From Tissierella sp. (GTDB lineage: Bacteria > Bacillota > Clostridia > Tissierellales > Tissierellaceae), in contig JAAYGX010000076.1 in NCBI GenBank assembly GCA_012735585.1, forward strand, positions 1-45,619: DNA of 45,619 nucleotides, read 5' to 3'. The position numbers and the translations under genes were made by a program. Under the pieces are notes generated by a model. That model searched no databases, was not told the origin of the DNA, and saw only the letters and a program-made list of their open reading frames with translations. Shown here in pieces: positions 1 through 8,394 of the stretch. How positions within the stretch are numbered: the stretch's first letter is position 1; each line of letters opens with the position of its first letter.

Positions 1-1
1 C

Positions 2-1087
2 ATTGAAGAATACCTTGCCGATAAGATAGATTTAGATTTCGGAACAACTTGGGAAAATGAGCAATACAAGGACGAATCCATTAATATCAAAAAAAGTGTA
101 AATAGTAGATTGAGAAGGGTAGTAGTTGCATCCGTAGGTATAATGATAGCTTTGATTTTTGGAATATTTTTTATAATTTCCCCCTTAGTTGATCGTCTGT
201 TTTATAATCCCTCAACGGTCACAGTGGGGGAAGTTGAACATGATATTTATTTTGATATGCAGGCTATTACTGAACTAAATTATCCTGGATACACTTTATC
301 TAGTCTTGTAGATATAGATAGATTAGGATTTGGTAAATATGATATTAGTTATTTTCGTACTAATCTTTTTACAGAAGAAACCAGCTATGTATATTCTAAA
401 ATAAAGCGAAATTGGAATATTACTAATCATACTAGCTGGACTAATGACAGGTCATTCAACTTTAAAACAATAAGAGTTCCTGACTGGATGACGGCACAAG
501 ACGCTCAAGAGCAAAAAGAAAGAGTGATAAGTCATGTCAAACAATTAAGTCCTGTCTCATATACTTCTTCTTGGATTACATTTGAAACTGATTTGACTAT
601 GGAGGAATTGCATCAATTGGAGTTAGCCTATCCTAATATAGACTTTGTTTGGGTAGGAATTAGAATAGCTTCACCAAATGAGGGAGTCTCTGATTTACTG
701 GGATTTTCAACAAGATCAACAAAATTAACCGTGGATAAGCCTGACATAGAAAAATACCCTGCATTTGATTATATAGAATGGCTAGTTCATCCTATAGGTT
801 TTGACCGCGAAGCAAGACGTATTGAACCAAGGGGATATGAATTACACTTCAAAGATCTACTAAAGTATACTGTAGATAGAAAAGATGCTATCAATGTATT
901 AGAAAAACGTCCTAATAGATACAAGTATTACGAGGAAGCCTTGGATTATGTTGAAGAAAACGGGGTAAAAACCTATGGGACCCTTGTTTATGCCAATGCT
1001 CAAGATCTAATTGAGTTAGTGGAAAACGAGGAAATTCTTACAATTGAGTTAAGTCAGGTCATAGCTTCTAAGAGATATATACATTAG
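2..1087 (+). CDS. Anti-sigma factor-like membrane protein (Sigma_reg_N/C type), 5' partial
   Basis: The reading frame is open from base 2, so the gene starts before the window; the first possible internal start (TTG at 110) lies directly before the membrane segment and is unlikely to be real. The visible order is a short charged cytoplasmic part, one transmembrane helix (VVVASVGIMIALIFGIFF, about bases 119-175), then about 290 extracytoplasmic residues. The layout and motifs such as SYTSSWITFETDLTMEEL resemble the Sigma_reg_N and Sigma_reg_C domains of membrane proteins that regulate ECF sigma factors. The sigma gene, if present, would lie upstream outside the window. The family call is from memory of motifs and is moderately secure; the regulatory role is inferred. 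Confidence 0.65.
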   Translation: MEEYLADKIDLDFGTTWENEQYKDESINIKKSVNSRLRRVVVASVGIMIALIFGIFFIISPLVDRLFYNPSTVTVGEVEHDIYFDMQAITELNYPGYTLSSLVDIDRLGFGKYDISYFRTNLFTEETSYVYSKIKRNWNITNHTSWTNDRSFNFKTIRVPDWMTAQDAQEQKERVISHVKQLSPVSYTSSWITFETDLTMEELHQLELAYPNIDFVWVGIRIASPNEGVSDLLGFSTRSTKLTVDKPDIEKYPAFDYIEWLVHPIGFDREARRIEPRGYELHFKDLLKYTVDRKDAINVLEKRPNRYKYYEEALDYVEENGVKTYGTLVYANAQDLIELVENEEILTIELSQVIASKRYIH

Positions 1088-1097
1088 AAAAATTTCC

Positions 1098-1118
1098 AGT
1101 AAATAATTCTTATTTACT
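1098..1118 (+). terminator. AU-only hairpin after the anti-sigma-like gene
   Basis: AGTAAATAA, a 3-nt loop, then TTATTTACT form a perfect 9-bp stem 10 bases after the stop codon. It is weak because it is almost all A-U and has no long T run, so it may be only a partial terminator or an mRNA 3' end. Confidence 0.25.
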
Positions 1119-1182
1119 ATGTCTATACTATCAATCTATGGTATAATATCTTGATATAATTATTAGATAAGGAGATTCAAAA

Positions 1183-2775
1183 TTGATAAATGTAAGTAAT
1201 GTAAGTTTAAGATATGGAGCACAAAAGTTATTTGAAGATGTAAACCTAATGTTTACTGCAGGTAATTGCTATGGCGTTATAGGTGCTAACGGAGCTGGTA
1301 AAAGTACATTTTTAAAAATACTTTCTGGTGATGTAGAGCCTAATACAGGAGAGGTTTCCATTGATAAGAATATTCGTATGTCTGTTTTAAAACAGGATCA
1401 CTTTGAATATGACGATTGTGAAGTTCTTCAAACTGTTATTATGGGTAATAAAAAACTTTATGAAATAATGGTGGAGAAAGATGCTATTTATGCCAAAGAA
1501 GATTTCAACGATGAAGATGGTATAAAAGCAGCAGAATTAGAAGCAGAATTTGCAGAGATGGACGGATGGAGTGCTGAAAGTGAGGCTTCCTCACTACTAC
1601 AAGGCTTAGGTATCGGTACTGATCTTCATTACAAAAAGGTTGAAGAGCTTTTAGGTAATGAAAAAGTAAAGGTATTATTGGCTCAGGCACTATTTGGTAA
1701 ACCAGGAATACTTTTACTGGATGAGCCTACCAACCACTTGGATGTAAAAAGCATTAGATGGTTACAAGAGTTCCTAGGTGATTTTGAAGGAACAGTTATC
1801 GTTGTTTCCCATGATAGATATTTTTTAAACGAAGTATGTACTCATATGGTAGACATTGATTTTTCAAAGATCAAGATGTTTACTGGAAACTATGATTTCT
1901 GGTATGAATCAAGTCAACTGGCACTACAAATGATGAAGGATCAAAACAAGAAAAAAGAAGATAAGATTAAAGAGTTACAGGCCTTTGTTGCTCGTTTCTC
2001 TGCCAATGCTTCTAAATCAAAACAAGCCACATCTCGTAAGAAGTTATTGGAGAAAATCACTCTAGATGATATTCAACCTTCAACTAGAAGATATCCTTTT
2101 GTTGGTTTTACAATGGAAAGAGAAGTAGGTAATGAAATTTTAACTGTTGAAGACCTTTCAATAACTGTAGATGGTGAAAAGTTAATCGACAATCTTAGCT
2201 TTAGAGTGAATAAAGGGGATAAGATTGCATTTATAGGTGATGAATTAGCTATTTCTGCTTTATTTGAGTTACTAATGGGCAATTTAGAAGCTGACAGTGG
2301 AAGCTATAAATGGGGTCAAACTATTACCACATCATATTTCCCTAAGGATAACTCAGAATTCTTTGATGATGTTGATTTAAGTTTAGTTGATTGGTTAAGA
2401 CAATTCTCCGAAGAGAAAAGTGAAATATACCTAAGAGGTTTTCTAGGTCGAATGTTATTCTCTGGAGAAGAAGCTTTGAAAAAAGCTAAGGTATTATCAG
2501 GTGGAGAAAAGGTAAGATGTATGCTTTCAAAGATGATGCTTTCCAACTCCAATGTTCTATTACTTGATCAGCCTACAAATCACCTTGACCTAGAGTCCAT
2601 TACATCTGTTAATAATGGTCTACGTGATTTTAAAAGTAATGTATTATTTACTTCCCATGACCATCAATTTATCCAAACAATAGCAAATAGGATTATTGAG
2701 ATCAAAGACGATGGATCATTTAATGATAGACAAATGACTTATGAGGAGTATTTAGAAAAGTTTTATATACAATAA
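1183..2775 (+). CDS. ABC-F family ATPase (YkpA/YbiT-like)
   Basis: A 530-residue soluble protein with two nucleotide-binding domains and no membrane segment, as in ABC-F proteins, which act on the ribosome in translation or antibiotic protection. Domain 1 has an intact Walker A (GANGAGKST, about residue 35) and Walker B (LLLDEPTNHLD), but its signature reads LLGNEKVKV. Domain 2 has a good signature (LSGGEKVR) and a switch-type His (FTSHDH). Its Walker A position reads FIGDELAISAL with no P-loop Lys, and its Walker B is LLLDQPTNHLD, with Gln for the catalytic Glu. One composite ATP site should therefore work and the other should be dead. The start is TTG with AAGGAG upstream. The closest relatives from memory are YkpA-like proteins of Firmicutes; the exact substrate is unknown. 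Confidence 0.9.
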   Translation: MINVSNVSLRYGAQKLFEDVNLMFTAGNCYGVIGANGAGKSTFLKILSGDVEPNTGEVSIDKNIRMSVLKQDHFEYDDCEVLQTVIMGNKKLYEIMVEKDAIYAKEDFNDEDGIKAAELEAEFAEMDGWSAESEASSLLQGLGIGTDLHYKKVEELLGNEKVKVLLAQALFGKPGILLLDEPTNHLDVKSIRWLQEFLGDFEGTVIVVSHDRYFLNEVCTHMVDIDFSKIKMFTGNYDFWYESSQLALQMMKDQNKKKEDKIKELQAFVARFSANASKSKQATSRKKLLEKITLDDIQPSTRRYPFVGFTMEREVGNEILTVEDLSITVDGEKLIDNLSFRVNKGDKIAFIGDELAISALFELLMGNLEADSGSYKWGQTITTSYFPKDNSEFFDDVDLSLVDWLRQFSEEKSEIYLRGFLGRMLFSGEEALKKAKVLSGGEKVRCMLSKMMLSNSNVLLLDQPTNHLDLESITSVNNGLRDFKSNVLFTSHDHQFIQTIANRIIEIKDDGSFNDRQMTYEEYLEKFYIQ

Positions 2776-2777
2776 AC

Positions 2778-2820
2778 AAAAATGTGGATGATAATTATTT
2801 TAATATCATCCACATTTTTT
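2778..2820. terminator. Bidirectional terminator between the ABC-F gene and htrA
   Basis: AAAAATGTGGATGATA pairs with TATCATCCACATTTTT around a short AT loop. The A and T runs on the two sides let it end both convergent genes. Confidence 0.9.
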
Positions 2821-2837
2821 CATATTAATCTATTTTT

Positions 2838-4073
2838 CTATTCCATATCTGTAAATTCAATTTCTACTTTTTCTTCCACATTATTTCTTAATATTGTCAG
2901 GGTTGATTTGTCTCCTACTTTATATTTAAATAGTGACTTCTTAAGTTTAAGTGTGGAGTCTATCGCTTCATCATCCATTTTAGTTATAATATCCCCAACT
3001 CTTATTCCTGATTTATCTGCAGCTGCATTAGATACTACCTCAAGAACTATGATACCATCTTCGATTCCCAAATCTATTCCAAGCCTTGCTTGGTACTCTT
3101 CAATATCAAGAACCTTCACTCCCATTACCACTGTATCAAAAGTTCCCTTACTAATTACCTCTTCTATAATTACCTTAGCTGAATTTATAGGTATTGCAAA
3201 TCCTAAGCCTTCTGCTGTTTGTATCTTAGCTGTGTTGATGCCTATTACTTCACCATTTTTATTAAGAAGCGGCCCACCACTATTTCCTGAGTTAATAGAT
3301 GCATCTGTTTGTATCAAATCATCTATGATATTGGATTGATCCACCTGAATAGATCTGTTAAGTCCGGAGATAATACCCGATGTTACAGTCCTTTGAAATT
3401 CCAGGCCTAATGGATTACCTATTGCTATGGCAATTTCACCAACATCTAAGCTATCAGAATCTCCAAGCTCAGCCACTGGAAGATTGGTGATATCTACCTT
3501 TATCATAGCTAGGTCCAATGTAGCATCATTCCAAAGTATCGTTGCAGGTGCTTGCTCTCCATTATCAAAAAGTACAGTTATTTTATTTGCATTACCATTT
3601 CCCACTACATGGGAGTTGGTCAATATATATCCATCACTATCTACTATTACTCCAGATCCTAGGCCTTCCCTATTTAGGTTTCCAAAGATGGAAGCTTGAG
3701 TTTCTACAGTTGTAATACCGACTACACTAGGCATTGCTTTCTTAACTACTGCTGATATGGTATTGATATCATCTGAAGTAACTATATTTATAGGATCAGC
3801 TTGATATTGTCTAGCAACAGTAGTTAAGCCTAAGCTGGCGAATAGACTCGGTCCTACATATGTTGCAACAAGCCCTCCTAAGATTGATGCAACTAAGGCA
3901 ATTGATATATAGGACATAAAGCTCCCTTTAAATCCTCTTTTTTTACCTTGTTTTTCATTGTAGCTCGTATATTCATAATTACTACTCGTATTTTTATTAA
4001 TTTCATCTGCCTTTTCTTCTTGTGTATTTACAATTTCGAAATTTACATCTTTATAATCTCTTTTATCATCCAT
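2838..4073 (-). CDS. htrA: HtrA/DegP-type membrane-anchored serine protease
   Basis: Envelope quality-control protease of 411 residues. It has a charged cytoplasmic N-terminus (about 1-50), one transmembrane helix (about 52-72), a trypsin-like domain and one C-terminal PDZ domain (about 315-405). The catalytic triad is visible: His155 in TNSHVV, Asp187 in LDLAMIKVD and Ser265 in GNSGGPL. This is the usual architecture of Firmicute HtrA/HtrB, which degrade or refold misfolded exported proteins. AAGGAGG lies just before the ATG. It is a single gene, convergent with the ABC-F gene. A two-component or cell-wall stress regulator often controls such genes, but I saw no clear operator here. Confidence 0.95.
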   Translation of the reverse strand: MDDKRDYKDVNFEIVNTQEEKADEINKNTSSNYEYTSYNEKQGKKRGFKGSFMSYISIALVASILGGLVATYVGPSLFASLGLTTVARQYQADPINIVTSDDINTISAVVKKAMPSVVGITTVETQASIFGNLNREGLGSGVIVDSDGYILTNSHVVGNGNANKITVLFDNGEQAPATILWNDATLDLAMIKVDITNLPVAELGDSDSLDVGEIAIAIGNPLGLEFQRTVTSGIISGLNRSIQVDQSNIIDDLIQTDASINSGNSGGPLLNKNGEVIGINTAKIQTAEGLGFAIPINSAKVIIEEVISKGTFDTVVMGVKVLDIEEYQARLGIDLGIEDGIIVLEVVSNAAADKSGIRVGDIITKMDDEAIDSTLKLKKSLFKYKVGDKSTLTILRNNVEEKVEIEFTDME

Positions 4074-4208
4074 AATATTTCCTCCTTCTTTTATTAACTC
4101 TATTTTAATAGTAAATTGTCAAAATATTATGTTTGATTTGTGTAAATTATGTGTAATGTTAATTTATTTGTGATATGGGTAAAAATTTTGATAAAGGAAA
4201 GGAAAGGG

Positions 4209-4236
4209 ATTCTTCGTCGCATACTTTTCAGAATGA
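4209..4236. repeat. REP-like element, copy 1 (GATTCTTCG...CAGAATGAC)
   Basis: GATTCTTCG, 12 bases, then CAGAATGAC. The same two blocks occur in inverse orientation at 25447-25473. This type of intergenic repeat is familiar from many bacterial genomes. Its function is unknown. Confidence 0.5.
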
Positions 4237-4290
4237 CACCAATGGATCTTTTTGATAAACTAAATCATATGATACAAGGAGAGATGATAG

Positions 4291-4983
4291 TTGAGTAAAT
4301 TAAATGTAGTTGTAGAACATATTGAACACAGTGGTTTTACAGTAGAATTGGGAAATAAATTCTTAGTGTTTGATTATTATAAGGGTGATATTAACCTAAA
4401 GAATGATAGGGATGTATATGTGTTTTCTTCTCATGATCATGGTGATCACTTTAATCCAGAAATATTGGATTGGAAAAAGGACAATGAGAACATCAATTAT
4501 ATACTAAGTAATGATATAGAAGTTAAAGAAGAGAAAAATATTACTCTTATGGGTCCATACAAGGAAAGTACAATCAATGATGTTCAGGTAAAAACATTTG
4601 GCTCCACTGATAAAGGTGTATCTTTCTTAGTTAGTGTTGACGGAATTAATATCTTCCACGCTGGGGACCTAAACTGGTGGTACTGGGATGATGATACGGA
4701 TAAAGAAAAGGCAGATATGGAAAATTCCTTTAAGAAAAAAGTTCAAAGAATCAAGGAAGCAGGCTTAGATATTGATATAGCATTCTTCCCCGTGGATCCT
4801 AGACTAGAAGAATATTTCCACCTAGGTGGCGAGCATTTTATAGAAGAAATAAAACCAAAATATTTTTTTCCAATGCATGCTTGGGATAAGTATGAGATTT
4901 CCCCAAAATTTATCCACAAAATAGGTAGTGTATCTACTAATATTGTGGATATAGAGCATAATAATCAAGTTTTTCAGTTGTAA
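4291..4983 (+). CDS. Metallo-beta-lactamase-fold hydrolase (UlaG-like)
   Basis: A 230-residue cytoplasmic protein of the beta-lactamase superfamily. The metal-binding motif HxHxDH is SSHDHGDHF (His48, His50, Asp52, His53). Further ligand candidates are the His-Asp in FHAGDLNWW and the final His in FFPMHAW. Small one-domain members of this type include L-ascorbate-6-phosphate lactonase-like and other uncharacterised hydrolases. The substrate cannot be told from sequence. The TTG start at 4291 follows AAGGAGAG at good spacing. It stands alone between htrA and a convergent membrane-protein gene. Confidence 0.8.
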   Translation: MSKLNVVVEHIEHSGFTVELGNKFLVFDYYKGDINLKNDRDVYVFSSHDHGDHFNPEILDWKKDNENINYILSNDIEVKEEKNITLMGPYKESTINDVQVKTFGSTDKGVSFLVSVDGINIFHAGDLNWWYWDDDTDKEKADMENSFKKKVQRIKEAGLDIDIAFFPVDPRLEEYFHLGGEHFIEEIKPKYFFPMHAWDKYEISPKFIHKIGSVSTNIVDIEHNNQVFQL

Positions 4984-4994
4984 TAAAAATGAAA

Positions 4995-5014
4995 AGGGAG
5001 ACCCCTGTCTCCCT
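4995..5014 (-). terminator. Terminator of the YczE-like gene
   Basis: GGGAGAC, CCCT, GTCTCCC form a perfect stem that overlaps the stop codon of the minus-strand gene. Read on the minus strand it is followed by TTTTCATTTTT. It may also stop the plus-strand gene weakly. Confidence 0.8.
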
Positions 5015-5687
5015 AATTAACATCATCTGCTTTTATAAACTTTTCCTTTAATAAAAGTATATCATCTTGAATAAATCTGTGCTCTACAGTACTTACATTA
5101 AAGTTTAATAATTTAAATAAATATTGCCATATTGGACCACTTAATATTGCCATTATAACAGTACCTACACCTAAATTACCACCAAGCAAGAACCCTACTG
5201 CAACAACACAAACCTCTATAGAGCTTTTAATCAATCTAACGGACTTTCCTGTTCTATTGGTTAATACAACCATCAAACCATCTCTAGGTCCTGCCCCCCA
5301 ACCAACTGCAATGTACAAATATACGCCAAGTCCATGAAGTACTATTCCTACAAATAAGAGTATTAAATTTGCTACAAAACTTTCAAAGCTTGGTATAAGG
5401 CTATTTAACATTAATAAATCAATAAATGTTCCTATTAAGTACATATTAGCAAGGGTACCCCAGCCTATGGCCTGACCTAGAAGTATATCAATAACTATTA
5501 TAATAACTCCGCTATAGATATTTGCTCTACCAACTGTTATTCCTGTAACATTGGACACTCCCTGATGAAGGACGTCCCAAGGCGCTACACCGATGGCTGC
5601 ATTTAATACACATACTGATCCTGCTGCAAAAACAAATAAACCTAATACAAGTCGAAGAACATTAAATGATGTGGTTTTTAGTTTCAA
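5013..5687 (-). CDS. YczE/YitT-family integral membrane protein
   Basis: About 224 residues with five or so transmembrane helices. Motifs such as AIGVAPWDVLHQG and GWGAGPRDGLM are typical of the YczE/YyaS group of uncharacterised bacterial membrane proteins. I place the start at TTG 5687, because AGGGGG lies seven bases upstream. The frame stays open 18 codons further to an ATG, but that extension has no ribosome binding site. No partner gene is adjacent, and the function is not known. Confidence 0.8.
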   Translation of the reverse strand: MKLKTTSFNVLRLVLGLFVFAAGSVCVLNAAIGVAPWDVLHQGVSNVTGITVGRANIYSGVIIIVIDILLGQAIGWGTLANMYLIGTFIDLLMLNSLIPSFESFVANLILLFVGIVLHGLGVYLYIAVGWGAGPRDGLMVVLTNRTGKSVRLIKSSIEVCVVAVGFLLGGNLGVGTVIMAILSGPIWQYLFKLLNFNVSTVEHRFIQDDILLLKEKFIKADDVN

Positions 5688-5775
5688 TACTATTCCCCCT
5701 AAAAAAGCCAAATTATATTGTCTATAAATATAATAGCACATAATTATGGATACATCTATTAGACTAAGATAAATT

Positions 5776-7155
5776 TTAGACTGTTACTTCCAAGATGTCC
5801 ATATTACTTGATACATCTTTAAGCCATTTATGAGAACGGAGCCTTTTTATTTCAAATCCTATTTTTACAACCTCTTCTAAAGTAAGTATAAAAAATACGA
5901 CCTGTAAAGATAACTTAAAGTAAACAGCAGCTATAAACCCTGCCGGGATTGCAAATAACCATATGGTTCCAAGTTGTACTAACATAGAATAAGTAGTATC
6001 TCCTCCACCTCTAAATACTCCTACAATCATTAATACATTAAAAAACCTAAGAGGGGCAAATATTGACATAATCCCAAGAACATCTATTGTCATTTTTGCT
6101 GTTCCAGCGTTAATATTAAATATACCCACTATGGATGGCGCTGATAACCATAGTGCAATTCCAGATACTACTCCCACCATAGGAGCCAATATACCTAGTT
6201 TCATTGCATAGTTAGTGGCCAAATCTTCTCTTCCTTCTCCAATTTTATTTCCTATCATAATGGAGGCTGCAGTGGCTAACCCTATACATAACACCATAAA
6301 CATATTATTTATGGTGTTTGCTATCTGCATACTTGCTACCTCACTGATTCCTATTTTTGCATATATTATTGAATATGCGCTTAAACCTAAAGACCATACT
6401 AACTCATTTATTATTACTGAAGAAGATGTTTTAAAATAAATTTTTACAAAATCAGAGTTAAAGCCCATAATCTCCTTTATTTTGCAAGGTATAACATCAT
6501 TGGATTTATAGGCAGCAACTAAAATATACGCCATTTCAACTAATCTTGCTATACTTGTAGCTATAGCTGCACCTGCTACTCCCATGGCCGGAAAACCAAA
6601 ATTTCCAAATATCAATACCCAGTTTAAAAAGGCATTTGTAAAAATCCCTATAAGACTTCCAAACATAGGTTGTCTTGCATCCCCTATACATCTTAAAGCT
6701 GTAGAATAAGCTTGTGTTATAGATGTAACTAAAAATGTTATAGATATCACCCTAATATATTCTGTTCCCAGGGCAACAACCATGGGGTCCTTGGTAAATA
6801 TTTTTATTATGATTTCTGGAGCTAAAATAGCAAATCCTGAAAAAATTATAGAAACTATTACGCTAAGTACTAAATCCAATCCAAGCATCTTTCTTATATT
6901 TTTAATGTCTTTTTTACCCCAGAATTGTGACATAAATATACCGGCACCTGCATTTATACCAGATAAGCATAACATAAAAATGAAGAAATATTGATTTACT
7001 AATCCAACAGCTGCAATAGCACCTTCTCCTAACTTTCCTATCATTAGATTATCCACCATATTTAATGATGAACTGATTAAACTCTGTAATGTTATAGGAA
7101 TAACCAATGAAATGATTGTAAGGAAAAACTCCTTATCTTTAAATAACTTATTCAT
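5776..7155 (-). CDS. MATE-family multidrug/drug-sodium antiporter
   Basis: A 459-residue polytopic membrane protein with about 12 transmembrane helices in two homologous halves. Motifs such as SLNMVDNLMIGKLGEGAIAAVGLVNQ and GVAGAAIATSIARLVEM are typical of MATE exporters, which expel cationic drugs or metabolites using Na+ or H+. I set the start at the ATG at 7155 because GGAAGAG lies just upstream. A longer in-frame ATG at 7215 falls inside a leader hairpin and has no ribosome binding site. The leader carries a consensus promoter and then a terminator-like hairpin, so expression may be attenuated. Confidence 0.92.
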   Translation of the reverse strand: MNKLFKDKEFFLTIISLVIPITLQSLISSSLNMVDNLMIGKLGEGAIAAVGLVNQYFFIFMLCLSGINAGAGIFMSQFWGKKDIKNIRKMLGLDLVLSVIVSIIFSGFAILAPEIIIKIFTKDPMVVALGTEYIRVISITFLVTSITQAYSTALRCIGDARQPMFGSLIGIFTNAFLNWVLIFGNFGFPAMGVAGAAIATSIARLVEMAYILVAAYKSNDVIPCKIKEIMGFNSDFVKIYFKTSSSVIINELVWSLGLSAYSIIYAKIGISEVASMQIANTINNMFMVLCIGLATAASIMIGNKIGEGREDLATNYAMKLGILAPMVGVVSGIALWLSAPSIVGIFNINAGTAKMTIDVLGIMSIFAPLRFFNVLMIVGVFRGGGDTTYSMLVQLGTIWLFAIPAGFIAAVYFKLSLQVVFFILTLEEVVKIGFEIKRLRSHKWLKDVSSNMDILEVTV

Positions 7156-7183
7156 GCTTCTCTTCCTTTCTAATTTTGAACAT

Positions 7184-7221
7184 AAAAAAGCAAATGGGTA
7201 TTGAAAGCCGCCCATCTGCTT
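7184..7221 (-). promoter_or_regulatory. Leader terminator (possible attenuator) before the MATE gene
   Basis: On the minus strand AAGCAGATGGG, a 12-nt loop and CCCATTTGCTT form an 11-bp stem (one G-U pair) followed at once by TTTTTT. It sits between a consensus promoter (7268-7296) and the MATE start at 7155, so transcripts from that promoter must read through it. It could also be the terminator of the upstream TtcA-like gene. I could not assign it to a known riboswitch class. Confidence 0.7.
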
Positions 7222-7267
7222 ATTAGTTTTTAATTCAAATATTCTATTATAACAATCTATCTAATCT

Positions 7268-7296
7268 ACTATATAAAATATATTTTCTACTGTCAA
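7268..7296 (-). promoter_or_regulatory. Sigma-A promoter of the MATE gene
   Basis: TTGACA (7296-7291), 17-base spacer, TATAGT (7273-7268). The predicted transcript starts near 7261, giving a leader of about 105 nt. Confidence 0.8.
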
Positions 7297-7332
7297 TATA
7301 TTTTATATACTTTTTCAATATTCTCATAAGGT

Positions 7333-8202
7333 TTAATAATCATCTAAAAATGAATGTTTCTCGTCATCTTCTTTCCAACCTATGACACCATTCATATCTA
7401 CATTTTCTAATGCTCTAAAGATATTAATATCTACATTTGCAAAAGTAGGCTTTAAATTCTCAATTAAATCCTTTATTTCAAATCTTTTATTACCTATTTT
7501 TTTGGCTGCAACCATACAAGCACAGTTTAATGGCCATATGCCACTATTTTGAATAAATCTTTTAATATATTCTTCTTCTATTAAATAGAGTGGTCTTATA
7601 AGTTCCATATTTTTGAAGTTTTGTGCCTTTAACTTTGGCATCATGGTTTTCATTGTTCCATTACATAATAAATTTAACATAGTGGTCTCTATTACATCAT
7701 TGAAATGGTGTCCAAGTGCCAATTTATTGCAGCCCAATTCCTGGGCCTTACTATATAAGGCACCACGCCTCATACGGGCACACATATAACATGGATAATC
7801 CCCTGCTATTTTATTAGCTACCTGAAATACATCTGTATCATATATTTCAACTGGTATATTTAAATACTCACAATTTTCCTCTAATAAAGTCCGTATTTCA
7901 GAATGATATCCAGGATCCATTGCTATAAATTCCAATTCAAAGTTTTGATTGCCATATTGATGTAATTCTTGAAATAGCTTTGCCATAAGAAGACTATCCT
8001 TGCCACCTGATATAGCTACTGCTATTTTGTCTCCATCTTCTATAAGCTGATACTCTTTTATGGCCTTTATAAACTTGCTCCATATATGTTTTCTATAAGT
8101 TTTTATAATGCTTCTTTCTATTTCTTTAAGTGGTTTCTTATCATTAAAAGGCGCAATAATTTTGCAACCTTCTCCTGCCAAGCCTAATTCCTTTTCATTC
8201 AA
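7333..8202 (-). CDS. TtcA-like PP-loop ATPase (tRNA thiolation family)
   Basis: About 289 residues. The PP-loop SGGKDS near the N-terminus binds and adenylates; CYMCARMRRGAL supplies a CxxC pair; LALGHHFNDVIET is the family GHHxxD motif; and a further Cys pair occurs in LNCACMVA. This matches the TtcA/TilS superfamily. TtcA makes 2-thiocytidine at tRNA position 32 using an Fe-S cluster held by such cysteines. Many Firmicute members are poorly characterised, so the exact tRNA product is inferred. I chose TTG at 8202 because GGAG lies seven bases before it. A GTG at 8211 overlaps that site and is less likely. Confidence 0.82.
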   Translation of the reverse strand: MNEKELGLAGEGCKIIAPFNDKKPLKEIERSIIKTYRKHIWSKFIKAIKEYQLIEDGDKIAVAISGGKDSLLMAKLFQELHQYGNQNFELEFIAMDPGYHSEIRTLLEENCEYLNIPVEIYDTDVFQVANKIAGDYPCYMCARMRRGALYSKAQELGCNKLALGHHFNDVIETTMLNLLCNGTMKTMMPKLKAQNFKNMELIRPLYLIEEEYIKRFIQNSGIWPLNCACMVAAKKIGNKRFEIKDLIENLKPTFANVDINIFRALENVDMNGVIGWKEDDEKHSFLDDY

Positions 8203-8303
8203 ATATATCACTCCATCTAATCTATCAAATCAATAATTACTACTATTTTATATTAAGTAGGTAATAAAAACAACCTGGGTTAAAAAACTATTTATTATTT
8301 ATT

Positions 8304-8332
8304 TTGCAGCTTATTGATTTATATAGTATAAT
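8304..8332 (+). promoter_or_regulatory. Sigma-A promoter of ychF
   Basis: TTGCAG (8304-8309), 17-base spacer, TATAAT (8327-8332), about 60 bases before the ychF ATG. Confidence 0.75.
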
Positions 8333-8394
8333 ATATTATTGTGATTAAAGAGAAAATATAAGATAAATTTATTCATATAGAAAGGAAAGACGTA

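Noticed and set aside
2782-3339. A 185-codon plus-strand open frame antisense to htrA
   Set aside because: It mirrors the htrA coding frame, has Ser/Ile/Leu-rich content typical of reverse frames, and lies in a gene with an intact catalytic triad.
4074-4290. A possible promoter TTGACA upstream of htrA
   Set aside because: The hexamer is present, but no acceptable -10 lies at 16-18 bases from it.
7156-7215. A longer MATE protein starting at the ATG at 7215
   Set aside because: The start lies in the terminator hairpin, has no ribosome binding site, and the extra 20 residues are not like MATE proteins; ATG 7155 has a good site.
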